A DNA stretch of 64,000 bases, taken from the NCBI GenBank assembly GCA_036346205.1, contig JARFJB010001817.1:2408001-2472000 (forward strand), read 5' to 3'. The first letter of the stretch is position 1. Every line of letters begins with the position of its first letter. A model generated the notes under the pieces. That model ran no database searches. It saw only the letters and a list, made by a program, of their open reading frames with translations, and was not told where the DNA came from. This DNA is from Vesta saturnalis. Its lineage: Eukaryota; Arthropoda; Insecta; Coleoptera; Lampyridae. This document shows, piece after piece, positions 1 to 10,849 of the stretch. The translations under genes were made by a program, and so were the position numbers.

Positions 1-1980
1 TGCAGGTGATCTTGGAAATTGATTTCTAGGAATTAACATATGACCATGACGACTAAATTATAAGAATTGTTTGGTGACCTCGAAAATTTCCCGTCAAAAC
101 GGTGTTACCTTGAAAAATTTCAATGGACGACTCACAGCTTTAATGAACTTGACCCATTATAAGAATACCCCTACGGTTACCCTTGGGAATTGATTTCTAA
201 GAATACCCCCGCAGACAACCTTTAAAATTGGTTTCTAGGAATTGTAATAACTTTTAAGATTTATACAAAAGAATTGCTCGAACAGTGTGGTCTTGACGAT
301 TTTCTTGGTGAAAAATTTCCTGTTAGGATTTGACCCTTGTATTTCTATCAAATAAGATTGGGATACCTCTACAGGTGGCCATTGATTTCTAGGAATTAAC
401 ACATGGTCTTGACTTGGGCAAAATTAGCCTGACCTTGACAAATTCGTCCAGAATCAACATACAACTTCTTTGACCTTGATGCTACATATGCCGACGCAGA
501 GCCAATAAAAGAACCTCGAATAGCTTGACTTTATCACCCTTGACCATGAAAATTCTATTTTCACATTTCTCAGAATTGTGACCTTGACATTTAAATGGTT
601 GGGGTAGCTGGAAACTACAGGTGACCTTGGTATTTAGACATGCAAATCCATGCTTATTTCGCTACTTGAGGAGCGCCAATATAGGAACACCTTGACCTAT
701 CGTTTAGCTTAACCTTGAAAACTGATTTCTAGTGACAAAGTCGGATTAGTATCCTGCTCGTGACCTTGAAAGGCAAGCGACGTCATTCATTAGGAATGCT
801 ACTAAATGTAACCTTGAACATTTCTCGACACATGGTCTCAACCAGTTTGGTGACCTGGCCCTGATAAGTAGGATCCCCCACACCTTGAAAAGGCTATTTG
901 AATACCCCATGCAGGTGATTTCTAGTAATTATGACCCTGAGCTGGCCAGAATTGCTTGAACAATGGAATGCCTTTGTCCTTGAAAGTTTGTTTCTCAGAG
1001 GTGTGACCTTGAAGCAAATGCAGGGAAAGTGTACGTGACATTGACCTAAAGTGGATTCTATAGTATACGTGACCTTGAAGAGCATCTTCCTATATATTTT
1101 TCCCGGCCATGTATTGGGATACCCCTGCAGGTTGATTTCTAAGACTTATGACCTTGAAAATTGATACCAATACATTTTAGCCATACAGAATCTATTTGAT
1201 AGCCCTACAGGTGATTTCTAGGAATTATGACCCTGACTCAGCCAAGAATTACTTGAACAATGGATCGCCTTTGTTCTTTTCTCAGAGGTGCGACTTTGAA
1301 ATAGTGGGAAAACGGTTATCTATGTTGGGTAACAGATTCCTGTTTTGGGAAACGGCTATCTGTCTTTGGGAAACGTCTATCTGTATTTGGGAAACGGAAC
1401 CACTTGAGGTCAATGCACTTTGCCGGGAGGCGTGATCTTGCAAAGTAAACTTCCAAGAATTGCATGATGACCTTGAAACATGCTTAGCGTAGACAACAAT
1501 CTGTATGACACCCCCTGAGAATTGTAATAACACCTCAGGGATTGGGACAGGTCAATGAACTTCCTAGAATTGATGGGGGGACGTGACCTTGAAAATATTA
1601 ATGAACGTTGTCCTTGAAATTTCTCATCAAAATTTGATTTAGAGTCGACCTTGATTTTTTGGTGGAAGAGCATCCTCCTATATACCCCGAATTGAACCCT
1701 GAATGTGTGACCTTGACGAGAAGGTTGATCCCTATACGTAACCTTGAAATACTAAGAATAAACTTTGACGTTGAAGCGGGGTGTGTGTACGTTAAGCACC
1801 TTGACAGTGAGAGCGACCTTGAAGCGGGGACCTTGAAGGCACTCGACAGTTTTACTAACCTTGAAAATTTCCTGACATGTGACCTTGAAGCAGACAATGT
1901 TACCACCCTTGAAATCTAGTGACCTTTCAGGTGACTTTTCCATATCTGGTGACAAATCTAGTGACAAAAGCGAGACAGGA
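1..1980. repeat. Degenerate satellite-like region dense in TGACCTTGA
   Basis: No credible gene is present. The stretch is built from diverged copies of short modules: a gatttctaggaatta-like module, gaacaatgg, and above all gaccttgaa. Exact TGACCTTGA occurs about thirteen times (near 430, 471, 579, 761, 1004, 1070, 1149, 1468, 1584, 1708 and 1880, among others), with many one-base variants such as TAACCTTGA. A longer unit is visible when about 905-1015 is compared with about 1200-1300, a spacing near 290 bases. Open frames here come from the repeat and lack coding character. The array probably continues beyond the left edge. Confidence 0.75.
1306..1401. repeat. Minisatellite, about four and a half 20-21 bp units
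   Basis: Units beginning GGGAAACGGCTATCTGT start at 1306, 1327, 1347, 1368 and 1389, so the period is 21, 20, 21, 21. The last unit is partial. The array lies inside the TGACCTTGA region but is unrelated to that motif. Confidence 0.8.
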
Positions 1981-2173
1981 TCACCCTAGTATATCTACTC
2001 TAATGAATAATGAAAAGATGTATGCTGAAGTCGGTTCTTCATACATAGAATAAAAGTAGAGAAACTCACATGAAATAACCTCAACCATGGAAATAAAGAT
2101 GTGGTTTCAGTTGAAATCTTGATTTAATTATAGAAACTTATACATAATGACGTTTCGAAAACTGAGATACACA

Positions 2174-2174
2174 C

Positions 2175-2237
<63 letters not shown>
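2174..2237. repeat. (TA)n microsatellite
   Basis: An almost pure TA run with a small interruption near its left end. The flanks from 1981 to 2471 are AT-rich and show no gene. Confidence 0.95.
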
Positions 2238-2239
<2 letters not shown>

Positions 2240-2471
2240 ATGGTTCCCATCTTCTGACAGATAATATAAATTAAAATAACATTTAAGTGTTAAAATTATC
2301 AAGATTAACTAAAATTAGTAAACATAATTGGATTGAAATCCATTATAATATTTACATTAATAATGTGGATAATTTATACTGAGTGAGATCTCAAGTTATC
2401 CCATTAGTGCCCGTAACCAGCGGAAACGTTAAGACCCGCATGTTAATGAAGGTAAATTCAAAGTTCTAAAT

Positions 2472-2764
2472 CTAAAGATTGGACTCTACCATTGCATAGA
2501 TAATGCGGTTGTCCTCTTCCACCATCTTCTTCACCGCAGCAATGTTTTCGGGTTAACAGCAGTTAAAGGAGGGCCAGCTCCTTTTCTGTGTACCACCGAC
2601 TTGCAATCTCGTTCAAATTCTTTATACCATCTATAAACAGTAGCTAATGATGGTGCGTGAACCCCAAATGCCGACTTTAAACTTTCCTCACACTCATACG
2701 CGCTTATACCTTTCTTGAAATCATAGTAAATCATTATCCGAAAGTTCTCTCGTGATAATTCCAT
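2472..2764 (-). pseudogene. Mariner transposase N-terminal fragment (HTH_48 type)
   Basis: Transposase DNA-binding domain of a mariner element, which would bind the terminal repeats in the nucleus. The start codon is at 2764. The first 60 residues carry the family pattern NFRIMIYYDF, then a short helix with paired glutamates, then APSLATVYRWYKEF, which matches the helix-turn-helix of mariner transposases. The frame slips near 2551-2556. After the slip a second frame reads PENIAAVKKMVEEDNR, the expected linker, and ends at a stop at 2472. The DDE catalytic domain is absent, so this is a dead 5' fragment. No terminal repeats were identified. The mariner call is firm; the subfamily is not. Confidence 0.8.
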
Positions 2765-2769
2765 TTTTC

Positions 2770-4440
2770 GACAATAGAAGCTATGGACTATTTTTCAGAC
2801 ACTATTCAACCGAATTGCAAGCTAAACTGCAATTGACAGATGAAATAATGCACTATTTAATAAACAACAATTTGTTTTGCACGGGTAACTAGATTTTTCA
2901 ATTCTCAATAATTGCAGCTTATCCCTCGTACGTATTCAGAACCTATATTTCCTAACCCTAGTGTTAAATATCGCCTAAGAATTACGTCATCAATTTTATG
3001 ACGTGCATTACTCTAGTTTTTGTATTCACTTTATAACCGATACGTTGTTAGTCATAAATACAAGTATAAATCCGATTTCTTGAGATAACAGATTTTTGAT
3101 TTTGAAAAGTAGGAAGTAGAGCAGCTGGTTGACATTTCCGTCCCGTATTCATTTGAGAGAGAAATTTTAGTCATTTATGGTACTTCGTGAAATACCTTAG
3201 GGTAATCTCTATAAGTGAACTTAATACCAGAAATTATTTCTCACTTTTGGCGAGGAATGTATCGAAAACACAAAAGAGATATTATTTTAGTAAATTATTT
3301 CTGGTTAGACACTAAATAAATATTTACCCTATTAGTTCACAATAAATGAGAAGTACGTTTCGCATTATAAATATAAAAAGGGAATGTCTCGAAAAGAACC
3401 GCATGTGTTGATATTCACACCAAAAAGATGTCAACACTTTACCGCTATTATGTTAAACGCGGAAACCTTTTATCGGAAATCAATTAAAAGCAATTCGTGG
3501 TCGTGGTTTCTTGCCAAGATCACAGCTGATAAAAAGGACAGACTGGAAAATGATTTTACTCAAATTTCTTTCGACACTCTTAGCACTTAAAACAGTATAA
3601 TCTTGCTTGTAATAGTAAATTAATTGTTAATAACCGCTCATAATTTTTGGTTTTGATTTAGTTCTGTTTGTGACATTAAGTTTGTATATACTTCAGATCT
3701 AAAATCAGCTAACAAAACTGCAAGTGCTAGTGGTTTTGACGTTCGAAGCTCACATACGGCCCTTGTTTACTTTCAGCCCACTTCAACTCATCTTCTACTT
3801 TCAACTTTGGCGTTACATTAACTGATCTTGATTTTGATACAGCTGTTGCTGATAGAGTTTATTTATATTTTAGAGTATGATACGCGTTGATAGGAAACCT
3901 TATTTCACAATATACATATTTGTATTGTACTTCACATCTACAGTGTTTAATAATTTCTACTTTTAAAGTTATTTTTGAAACCCACTGTACTTTTTAAGTT
4001 AAAGTTCTGTCGGCAATAATAATATAACGAAATTTAATTATTTAAATTGTAGTTTCAATATTACGATTAATATTCATAATTATTAAAATAGCACTTACTT
4101 TTTGCCATCTAGCCATAGTAGTATATTAGCGTCACTAATGCAATTAGAATAAAGTAACTAGAGGAACCAAGTTGATAAAGAGTAAATTTCGGAATGAAAA
4201 GTATCTCCTCTAAAATATTTTTGATTATGGAATTAAAATATTCACCATAATATAAACAATACTTAAGTTTCAAAATGATTAGTCATTACTTTTATACTTT
4301 TTATTTGTTACGGGTATCCAATAAATGCAACGAATACAACGGAAACACTGAAAATAGTTAATTTGCGCAAAAGGAAGAAAATGCATGATCAACTCGTGAA
4401 ATCAAACAAAATTCTGACAAGGTTTTTGAAAATGGAAAAA
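2770..4440. other. AT-rich stretch without recognised gene
   Basis: Only short open frames occur. The longest, 3384-3590 on the + strand (68 codons), has no motif I recognise, no clear promoter and no splice context, so I do not call it a gene. No tandem or inverted repeats stood out. Confidence 0.6.
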
Positions 4441-4449
4441 TATTTTATC

Positions 4450-4990
4450 ATCCACATTGAGCAAAAACATTCTGTATGTGTGCGTATCTGCGCTTGCGCG
4501 TGCACGTGTGCTGCTTGTGAAGATGGGTGGGTTAGTTGGTGTGTTTAATGGCCTGTGCTCATCTGCACACCCGTGTGCCTGCGTGCCTGCCCCTTCGCGT
4601 GCCTTTCGTCTGTGTTCCTGCACATTCGTGCACGTCAGTGCGCCTGTGTAGTCTGAACTTTGCAAAAAAATAGTATACGTTCGATTAGAAAGACTACGTA
4701 AAATGCGTATGTGTAAAGACAATTTTTATGGTGACACCTGAAAATAGATTTGGAAATTGTGATTTGTTTACATGTCTTGAGACCCCTGCATCCGAAAAAG
4801 TGGTTCTTGAAATTTCGCGTGTATACGTAGAAGGAAGGGTATGATAGAAACGGTATACGGGGGTGCGCGGGAGTGTGGTTGCATACGTGCATGTGTTCGA
4901 GTGTGTGTTTGCGAGTGTGTGCATGTGGATACGTGCGTGTGTGTAGGTAGATGTGTGGATGCGTGCGTAGGTGTGTGTGGACCGTACCTT
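4450..4990. repeat. Cryptic GT/CA-rich simple sequence
   Basis: Two patches (about 4466-4650 and 4855-4985) are enriched in gtgtgcgt, cgtgtg and related words without a clean unit. They look like an eroded GT microsatellite. The apparent open frames on both strands are cysteine/valine-rich or threonine/histidine-rich products of this bias. Confidence 0.7.
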
Positions 4991-5844
4991 GTGAAAAAGA
5001 TGGAGATTAAACTAAAATTCCGGATTGAATCAAGTTTAGAACTTGATAGAGGATCTGGGGGAATATTCATTTAGATCGGTTGATAAATAAAGCTAGTCCA
5101 TTGTTTTAATTGGTACATACGATTCAATAAGTATTCAACTCCTTCAAATCTTAAATAGTATATTATAATACAAGTGTATACGCAAGCCTTTAATGCTTAT
5201 ACACGTGTATTATACGCTGTTTTTTATTATACCCGGGCCACAATGCGAAAATTGTAAGAAATTACTTCCCATCGGTGATATGGAAGTAAAAGCAAATTGA
5301 AATCAGTTTTACGAAGTATATCCTGTGTAATTAATCGTTGCGATACAAAAGGTTAGCAATTGTTATTTCGTGCATTACCAAATGTCTGACAGTGAGGATA
5401 TTTCAAACAACAGCAATTGTACGTTTCATATTCATTTAAATAAGTAAAGATTAGTTCTATTTGTGCACGAATATTTATAACTGTTCAAAATTTGAAGTAA
5501 ATTCGTTGTTACCTGGGCAACTTTAAAGCACTAATCTTCTAAAGGCCCGATTACGCACGAATATGAGTTTTCAAGATGGACATTATAATTCAGGTATAAC
5601 AAAAAAAGCTCTATATGACTTTTTGATTTACTTTCATTGTTACGCGATATGTCGAAATCTACGTATCGATGAAATGTATATTGTGGATTTCCAAGGATAC
5701 AAGAAGCACTGTAGACTATTAGCTTGGATGTTTGATTGTGCTATCATTAACACATTAGCAGAATACGTTTATCTAGACTAGAATTTAAATATTTGCAACT
5801 CAGTGCTACAAACTTATAAAAACTAATCATCTTACTCTTTCTTC
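4991..5844. other. Unassigned AT-rich sequence with one 72-codon open frame
   Basis: The frame 5563-5781 (+) starts MSFQDGHYNS and has mixed composition with several aromatics, cysteines and charged residues. I recognise no family and see no supporting neighbour. It could be an exon remnant or chance. A short inverted repeat around 5171-5215 pairs a gtgtata-containing arm with its complement. Nothing else was seen. Confidence 0.35.
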
Positions 5845-8302
5845 TCCTCACTCTCACACACGCACACACTCACACAGTCACACACTCACACACTCACACG
5901 CTCACTCGCTCACCACACGCTCACACGCTCACACGCTTCACACCACACTCACACATCCACACTCACACACCTCACACATTCACACTCACACTCACACTCA
6001 CACACTCACACCCACACACTCACACACTCACACCACTCACACTCACACTCACTCCACACTCACACACTCACACCCACTCACACACTCACACACACTCACA
6101 CTCACACACCTCACACACTCACACACTCCACACTCACACACTCCACACCTCACACACTCACACACCTCACACACTCCACACCACACTCACACACCCTCAC
6201 ACACTCCACACTCACACACTCACACACTCACACACTCACACACTCACACACCACATCACACCACACTCACACACTCCACACACTCACACCTCACACACTC
6301 CACCACACTCCACACTCCACCCACTCCCACTCACACTCCACACACCACTCACCACACTCACACACTCACACACTCCACACCTCACACACTCACACACTCC
6401 ACACACACTCACACCCCACACCTCACACACCTCACACACTCACACACTCCCACACTCACACACTCACACCCCACTCACACCACACACTCACACCTCCCAC
6501 TCACACACCACACTCACACACCCACACCACACTCACCACCACACTCACACACTCACACACTCACCACACCTCACACACACTCACACACTCCACACTCCAC
6601 CTCACACACTCCACACACTCACACATCACACACTCACACACTCCACCCACACACTCACACACTCACACACCCACATCACCTCACACACACTCACACACTC
6701 ACACACTCCACACCTCACACACTCACACACCCACACCTCACACATCACACACTCACACACTCACACACTCACACTCACCACACACTCACACTCACACTCA
6801 CACTCACACACTCACACTCCCACACTCACACCTCCCACCCACACCACACTCACACCACACACCCACACACACCACACCCACACACCACACCCCACCCCCC
6901 ACACACCCACCCCCCACACCCCACACACACACACCACCACACCACACCCACACTCACACACCCAACCACACCTCCACACCACACCACACACACTCACACA
7001 CTCACACCCACACACTCACCACTCACACTCAACCTCACACTCACACACCCCACACACTCACACACTCACACACCACACACTCACACACTCACACTCACAC
7101 CCCACCACACACTCCACACTCACACACTCCACACTCACACCTCACACCCACACACACACACTCACACACTCCACACTCCCACCATCACACTCACACACAC
7201 ACTCCACACTCACACACCTCACACACACTCACACCTCACACACTCACACCCACACCTCCACACCTCACACACTCACACACACTCACACCCCACACACTCA
7301 CACACCCACACCACACTCACACACCACACTCCACACACTCACACCACACTCACACTCACACCTCCCACTCACACTCACCACACTCACACCACCTCCACAC
7401 CTCCACACACTCACACTCACACTCACACACCCACACACACCACACACTCACACACCTCACACCTCACACACTCACACACTCACACTCACCACACTCACAC
7501 TCACACTCACACACTCACACCTCACACCTCACACACTCACACACCTCACACACTCCACACACCACTCACACACCACACATCACACCACACACCCACACAC
7601 TCCACACCCACACACTCACACCTCACACACACCACACACACACACACTCACACCCACCCTCACACCTCCACCACACACTCACACACTCACACACTCACAC
7701 ACCTCCACACCACACTCACACTCACACCTCACACTCACACTCACTCACACTCACACTCACACACTCCCCACACTCACATCACCTCACACACTCACACCAC
7801 ACTCCACACACTCACACCTCACACACTCACACACTCACACACTCACACCTCCACACACTCCCCACACACTCCCACCCACACTCCACACCTCACACACTCA
7901 CACACTCACCTCACACTCACCCCACACACACCACACTCACACACCCACACCTCCCACACCACCCACACTCACACTCCACACTCACACTCCCACACTCACA
8001 CCTCCCACCACCACCCACCTCCCACACTCACACACCACACACCCACACCCACACTCACACACACCCACCCACACCACACCCCCCCACCCTCACACCCACC
8101 CTCACACACCCACACCACACCCACACCCCCACCACACACTCAACACTCACACCCCACACTCCACACTCACACCACCCACCCACTCACACTCACCCATCAC
8201 ACACCCCACACTCCACCTCCACACCACCTCACCCCACTCACACACTCACACACTCCACACCCACACACCCACTCACACCCCACCCCCTCCCCCCCCCCCC
8301 CC

Positions 8303-8340
<38 letters not shown>

Positions 8341-9930
8341 ACACCACCACACACTCACACCCCCACCACACCTCCACCCACACACTCCCTCCCACACTCA
8401 CACTCACACACACCACACCCACTCACACCCCACCACACACCACACACTCACACCTCACACTCACCACACCCCCTCACACTCCACCACACCACACACCACA
8501 CTCACAACTCACCACCTCACACTCCCACACACACACACCCACACTCCACACTCACACACTCCACACTCACACCTCACCTCACACCTCCACCCCAACACAC
8601 CATCACACCACTACAAATAATAACATCCACTATAATCCACACTAATCAATCAATCCATACCCCCCCCCCCCCCCCCCCCCCACTCACACACTCACACCAC
8701 ACTCCACACCCACACACCTCACACTCCACACTCCACCCACACACTCACACACCTCCACACCACACCTCACACCCACACACTCACACACTCACACACTCAC
8801 ACACTCACACCCACACCTCACACCTCACACTCACACACTCACCTCACACACCACCACTACACACTCCACACTCACACACCACACTCCCACCACACTCACA
8901 CACTCACACACTCACACACTCACACACCCCCACACCACACCTCACACACACACCACACACTCACACCTCCACCTCACACACTCACACCACACACTCACAC
9001 ACACTCACACTCACATCACACACTCACACACTCACCACACTCACACTCACACACACCACACACTCACACCCACACTCACACACTCCCACACCTCACACCC
9101 ACACTCACACACTCCACACACCACTCACACACACACACACCCTCACACACTCACATCACACACTCACACCACACTACACACTCACACTACACACACCATC
9201 CACACACAACAACTCACACAACTCACCACAACACTCCACACTCACACACTCACACACTCACACACTCATACACATACACACACTACACACACTCACACCA
9301 CCACACCTCACACACACCCCACCATCCCATCACACCCACCACACACCTCAACACACCACACATCACACATCACATCACACACACACTCACATCTCACCTA
9401 CATCCACTCACACCACCCACACACTCACAACATCACACTCTCCCACTCACACAACTCACACATCACCCCACACACTCACAACTCAACCACACTCTCCACC
9501 CCACACCACACATCTCCACACCTCACACACTCACACTCCCACCCACACACTCACACATCCCATCACAACTCACACATCTCACACACTACACACACACCAC
9601 CCACACCAACACTCACACCTCACACACTCAAACACACACTCAATCACTCACAAAAAAAAAAAAAAAACATCACACACACACTCACACACCCACACACTCA
9701 CACACACACTCACACACCCACACACTCACACACTCACACACTCACACACTCACACCTCACCACACACCCACACTCACACTCACACTCACACACTCACACA
9801 CTCACACACACACACACTCACACACCCACTCACCACACACTCACACACTCACACTCACACATCACACACACACACACACTCACACACTCACACTCACTCA
9901 CACACACTCACACACACACATGCACACTCA
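5845..9930. repeat. About 4.1 kb (CACACTCA)n-type array, + strand nearly free of G
   Basis: The + strand is almost wholly A, C and T from 5845 to 9930, with guanine essentially limited to the two edges. The basic unit reads CACACTCA with frequent one-base losses and shifts (ctccac, ctcccac). Homopolymer interruptions occur: C tracts near 8281-8338 and 8659-8680, and an A tract at 9651-9667. A short AT-containing break lies at about 8600-8658. Cysteine/valine/glycine-rich frames on the minus strand are artefacts of the repeat. The indel-like irregularity may be real decay or sequencing and assembly error. Confidence 0.95.
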
Positions 9931-9944
9931 ATTAGCAAATTGTA

Positions 9945-10030
9945 TTTAAAGTTATTAAAGTTCTTTGAATTTCCACTTTGTAAGTTGGAAGGTTGTGGGT
10001 TGTTCCACACCAGATTGTGTATTTTATTTT
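9945..10030 (+). repeat. 3' end fragment of dispersed repeat R
   Basis: The word series ttgaatttccactttgtaag, ttggaaggt, ttgttccacaccagat matches the ends of repeat copies at about 21135-21195, 29461-29525 and 37060-37115. It lies directly after the AC-repeat block and is 5' truncated. Confidence 0.65.
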
Positions 10031-10165
10031 TTTATTATCAGGAATATTAATATCCATAAACAACATAATTATTATTATAAGTCTTTGTTATGAACGAATA
10101 AGTTCAAAGGTAAGTATGTAACTAAAAATTATTATTAATTTTATTAAATACATAAATAAAAAGTT

Positions 10166-10239
10166 TACCTCGAGTAGGATTTGAACCTACAACTTGTACT
10201 TTGCCATAGTACCGCGCTAACCAACTGCGCCATCAAGGT
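10166..10239 (-). tRNA. tRNA-like sequence, complete cloverleaf, anticodon loop reading GGC
   Basis: Read on the minus strand the 74 bases fold as a tRNA. The acceptor pairs ACCTTGA with TCGAGGT (one G-T pair). The D stem is GCGC/GCGC with loop AGTTGGTTA. The anticodon stem GTACT/AGTAC encloses loop ATGGCAA, and the T stem GTAGG/CCTAC encloses loop TTCAAAT. The would-be anticodon GGC (alanine) is not used by normal eukaryotic tRNA-Ala genes. The same sequence is partly repeated at 20206-20250 inside a longer shared repeat. I therefore think it is the tRNA-derived part of a mobile repeat rather than a working tRNA gene, though the intact fold leaves the second option open. Confidence 0.55.
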
Positions 10240-10403
10240 TCAAGCCCCACCGATGTAAATTTTGTGTTTATGTATGTAGAACTGGTATAAATTCTAAATG
10301 TAATCAGATTACAATCAAATTACTTATATTAATGGAATGTGAGCCTGCAATATCGCAAGGATTCACACATACCTAAGCAACTTGACTAATATTAGTCAAG
10401 TTG
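10166..10403 (-). repeat. tRNA-linked foldback repeat, copy 1
   Basis: From the tRNA-like part, about 165 bases continue that are shared with 20206-20403: caagcccca, tttgtgtttatgtatgtaga, atggaatgtgagcctgcaat. The unit ends in a perfect 26-base palindrome at 10378-10403 (caacttgactaat followed by its complement). Copy 2 keeps a different part of the same palindrome, so the parent probably carried a palindrome of about 100 bases. Confidence 0.75.
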
Positions 10404-10589
10404 TTTGTTTTGCTTCATTAAAATATAATATTCATCGTTTTGTAACTGTGCCATTTTAGTTGAAAAAAAGGAAAGGCCACATATTTCATTCCCTCCCCAA
10501 GGGTGGGGGGAGCGGTCTGTTTGTGCTTTCCAAGCTCCTTCAGCCACAATAATTGATTCCCAGCATACATATGCATACATTACGTATAA

Positions 10590-10847
10590 TGCATGGTAGG
10601 ATTAAGGCATGGTGGTCAAGATAGGATCGGAAGGAGCGGACTTAGGGTTTTGAGGGGGAAAATGCTACCCCTGCATTAGCCTAAGTGGCCGCACATGGTG
10701 TGCGTGTTTGCAGTGACCATGCCGCTACATGTGTATGAAGAAAACTTCCTGAAAAACCTCATACAAAATTGACGGTAACGGGAATCGAACCCATTACCTC
10801 CGGAATGCTAAGCACGTCGTGTCACCACTACTTTACCAGCTCGGTGT
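10590..10847 (-). mobile_element. Probable tRNA-derived SINE
   Basis: On the minus strand the element starts near 10847 with a tRNA-like head. It has a box-A-like stretch GAGCTGGTAAAGTAGTGG and a clean box B GGGTTCGATTCCC at 10780-10792, which are the internal RNA polymerase III promoter elements. The acceptor arms no longer pair well. A non-tRNA body follows with a small GTATGA/TTCATAC hairpin, and ends somewhere near 10590; the 3' end is not sharply defined. No second copy lies in the window, so the SINE call rests on the promoter boxes and overall shape. Confidence 0.55.
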
Positions 10848-10849
10848 CA

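Noticed and set aside
1659..1967. Overlapping frames on both strands rich in LTRR/LEADN or SRSLSLS
   Set aside because: Products of the TGACCTTGAA repeat; no independent coding evidence.
1..1980. Direct regulatory link between the TGACCTTGA array and the receptor gene at 59.7 kb
   Set aside because: NR2E-type receptors are known for AAGTCA-type sites, not TCAAGGTCA, and the two lie 58 kb apart. Proximity alone is no evidence.
6812..7015. Cysteine/valine/glycine-rich open frames in the AC-repeat block (also 8197-8397)
   Set aside because: They are translations of a simple repeat read on the minus strand; no stop can arise from the unit in that frame.
8281..8338. G-quadruplex-forming locus on the minus strand from the C tract
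   Set aside because: Homopolymer C of this length within an irregular repeat is as likely to be a base-calling error. It was kept as part of the array description only.
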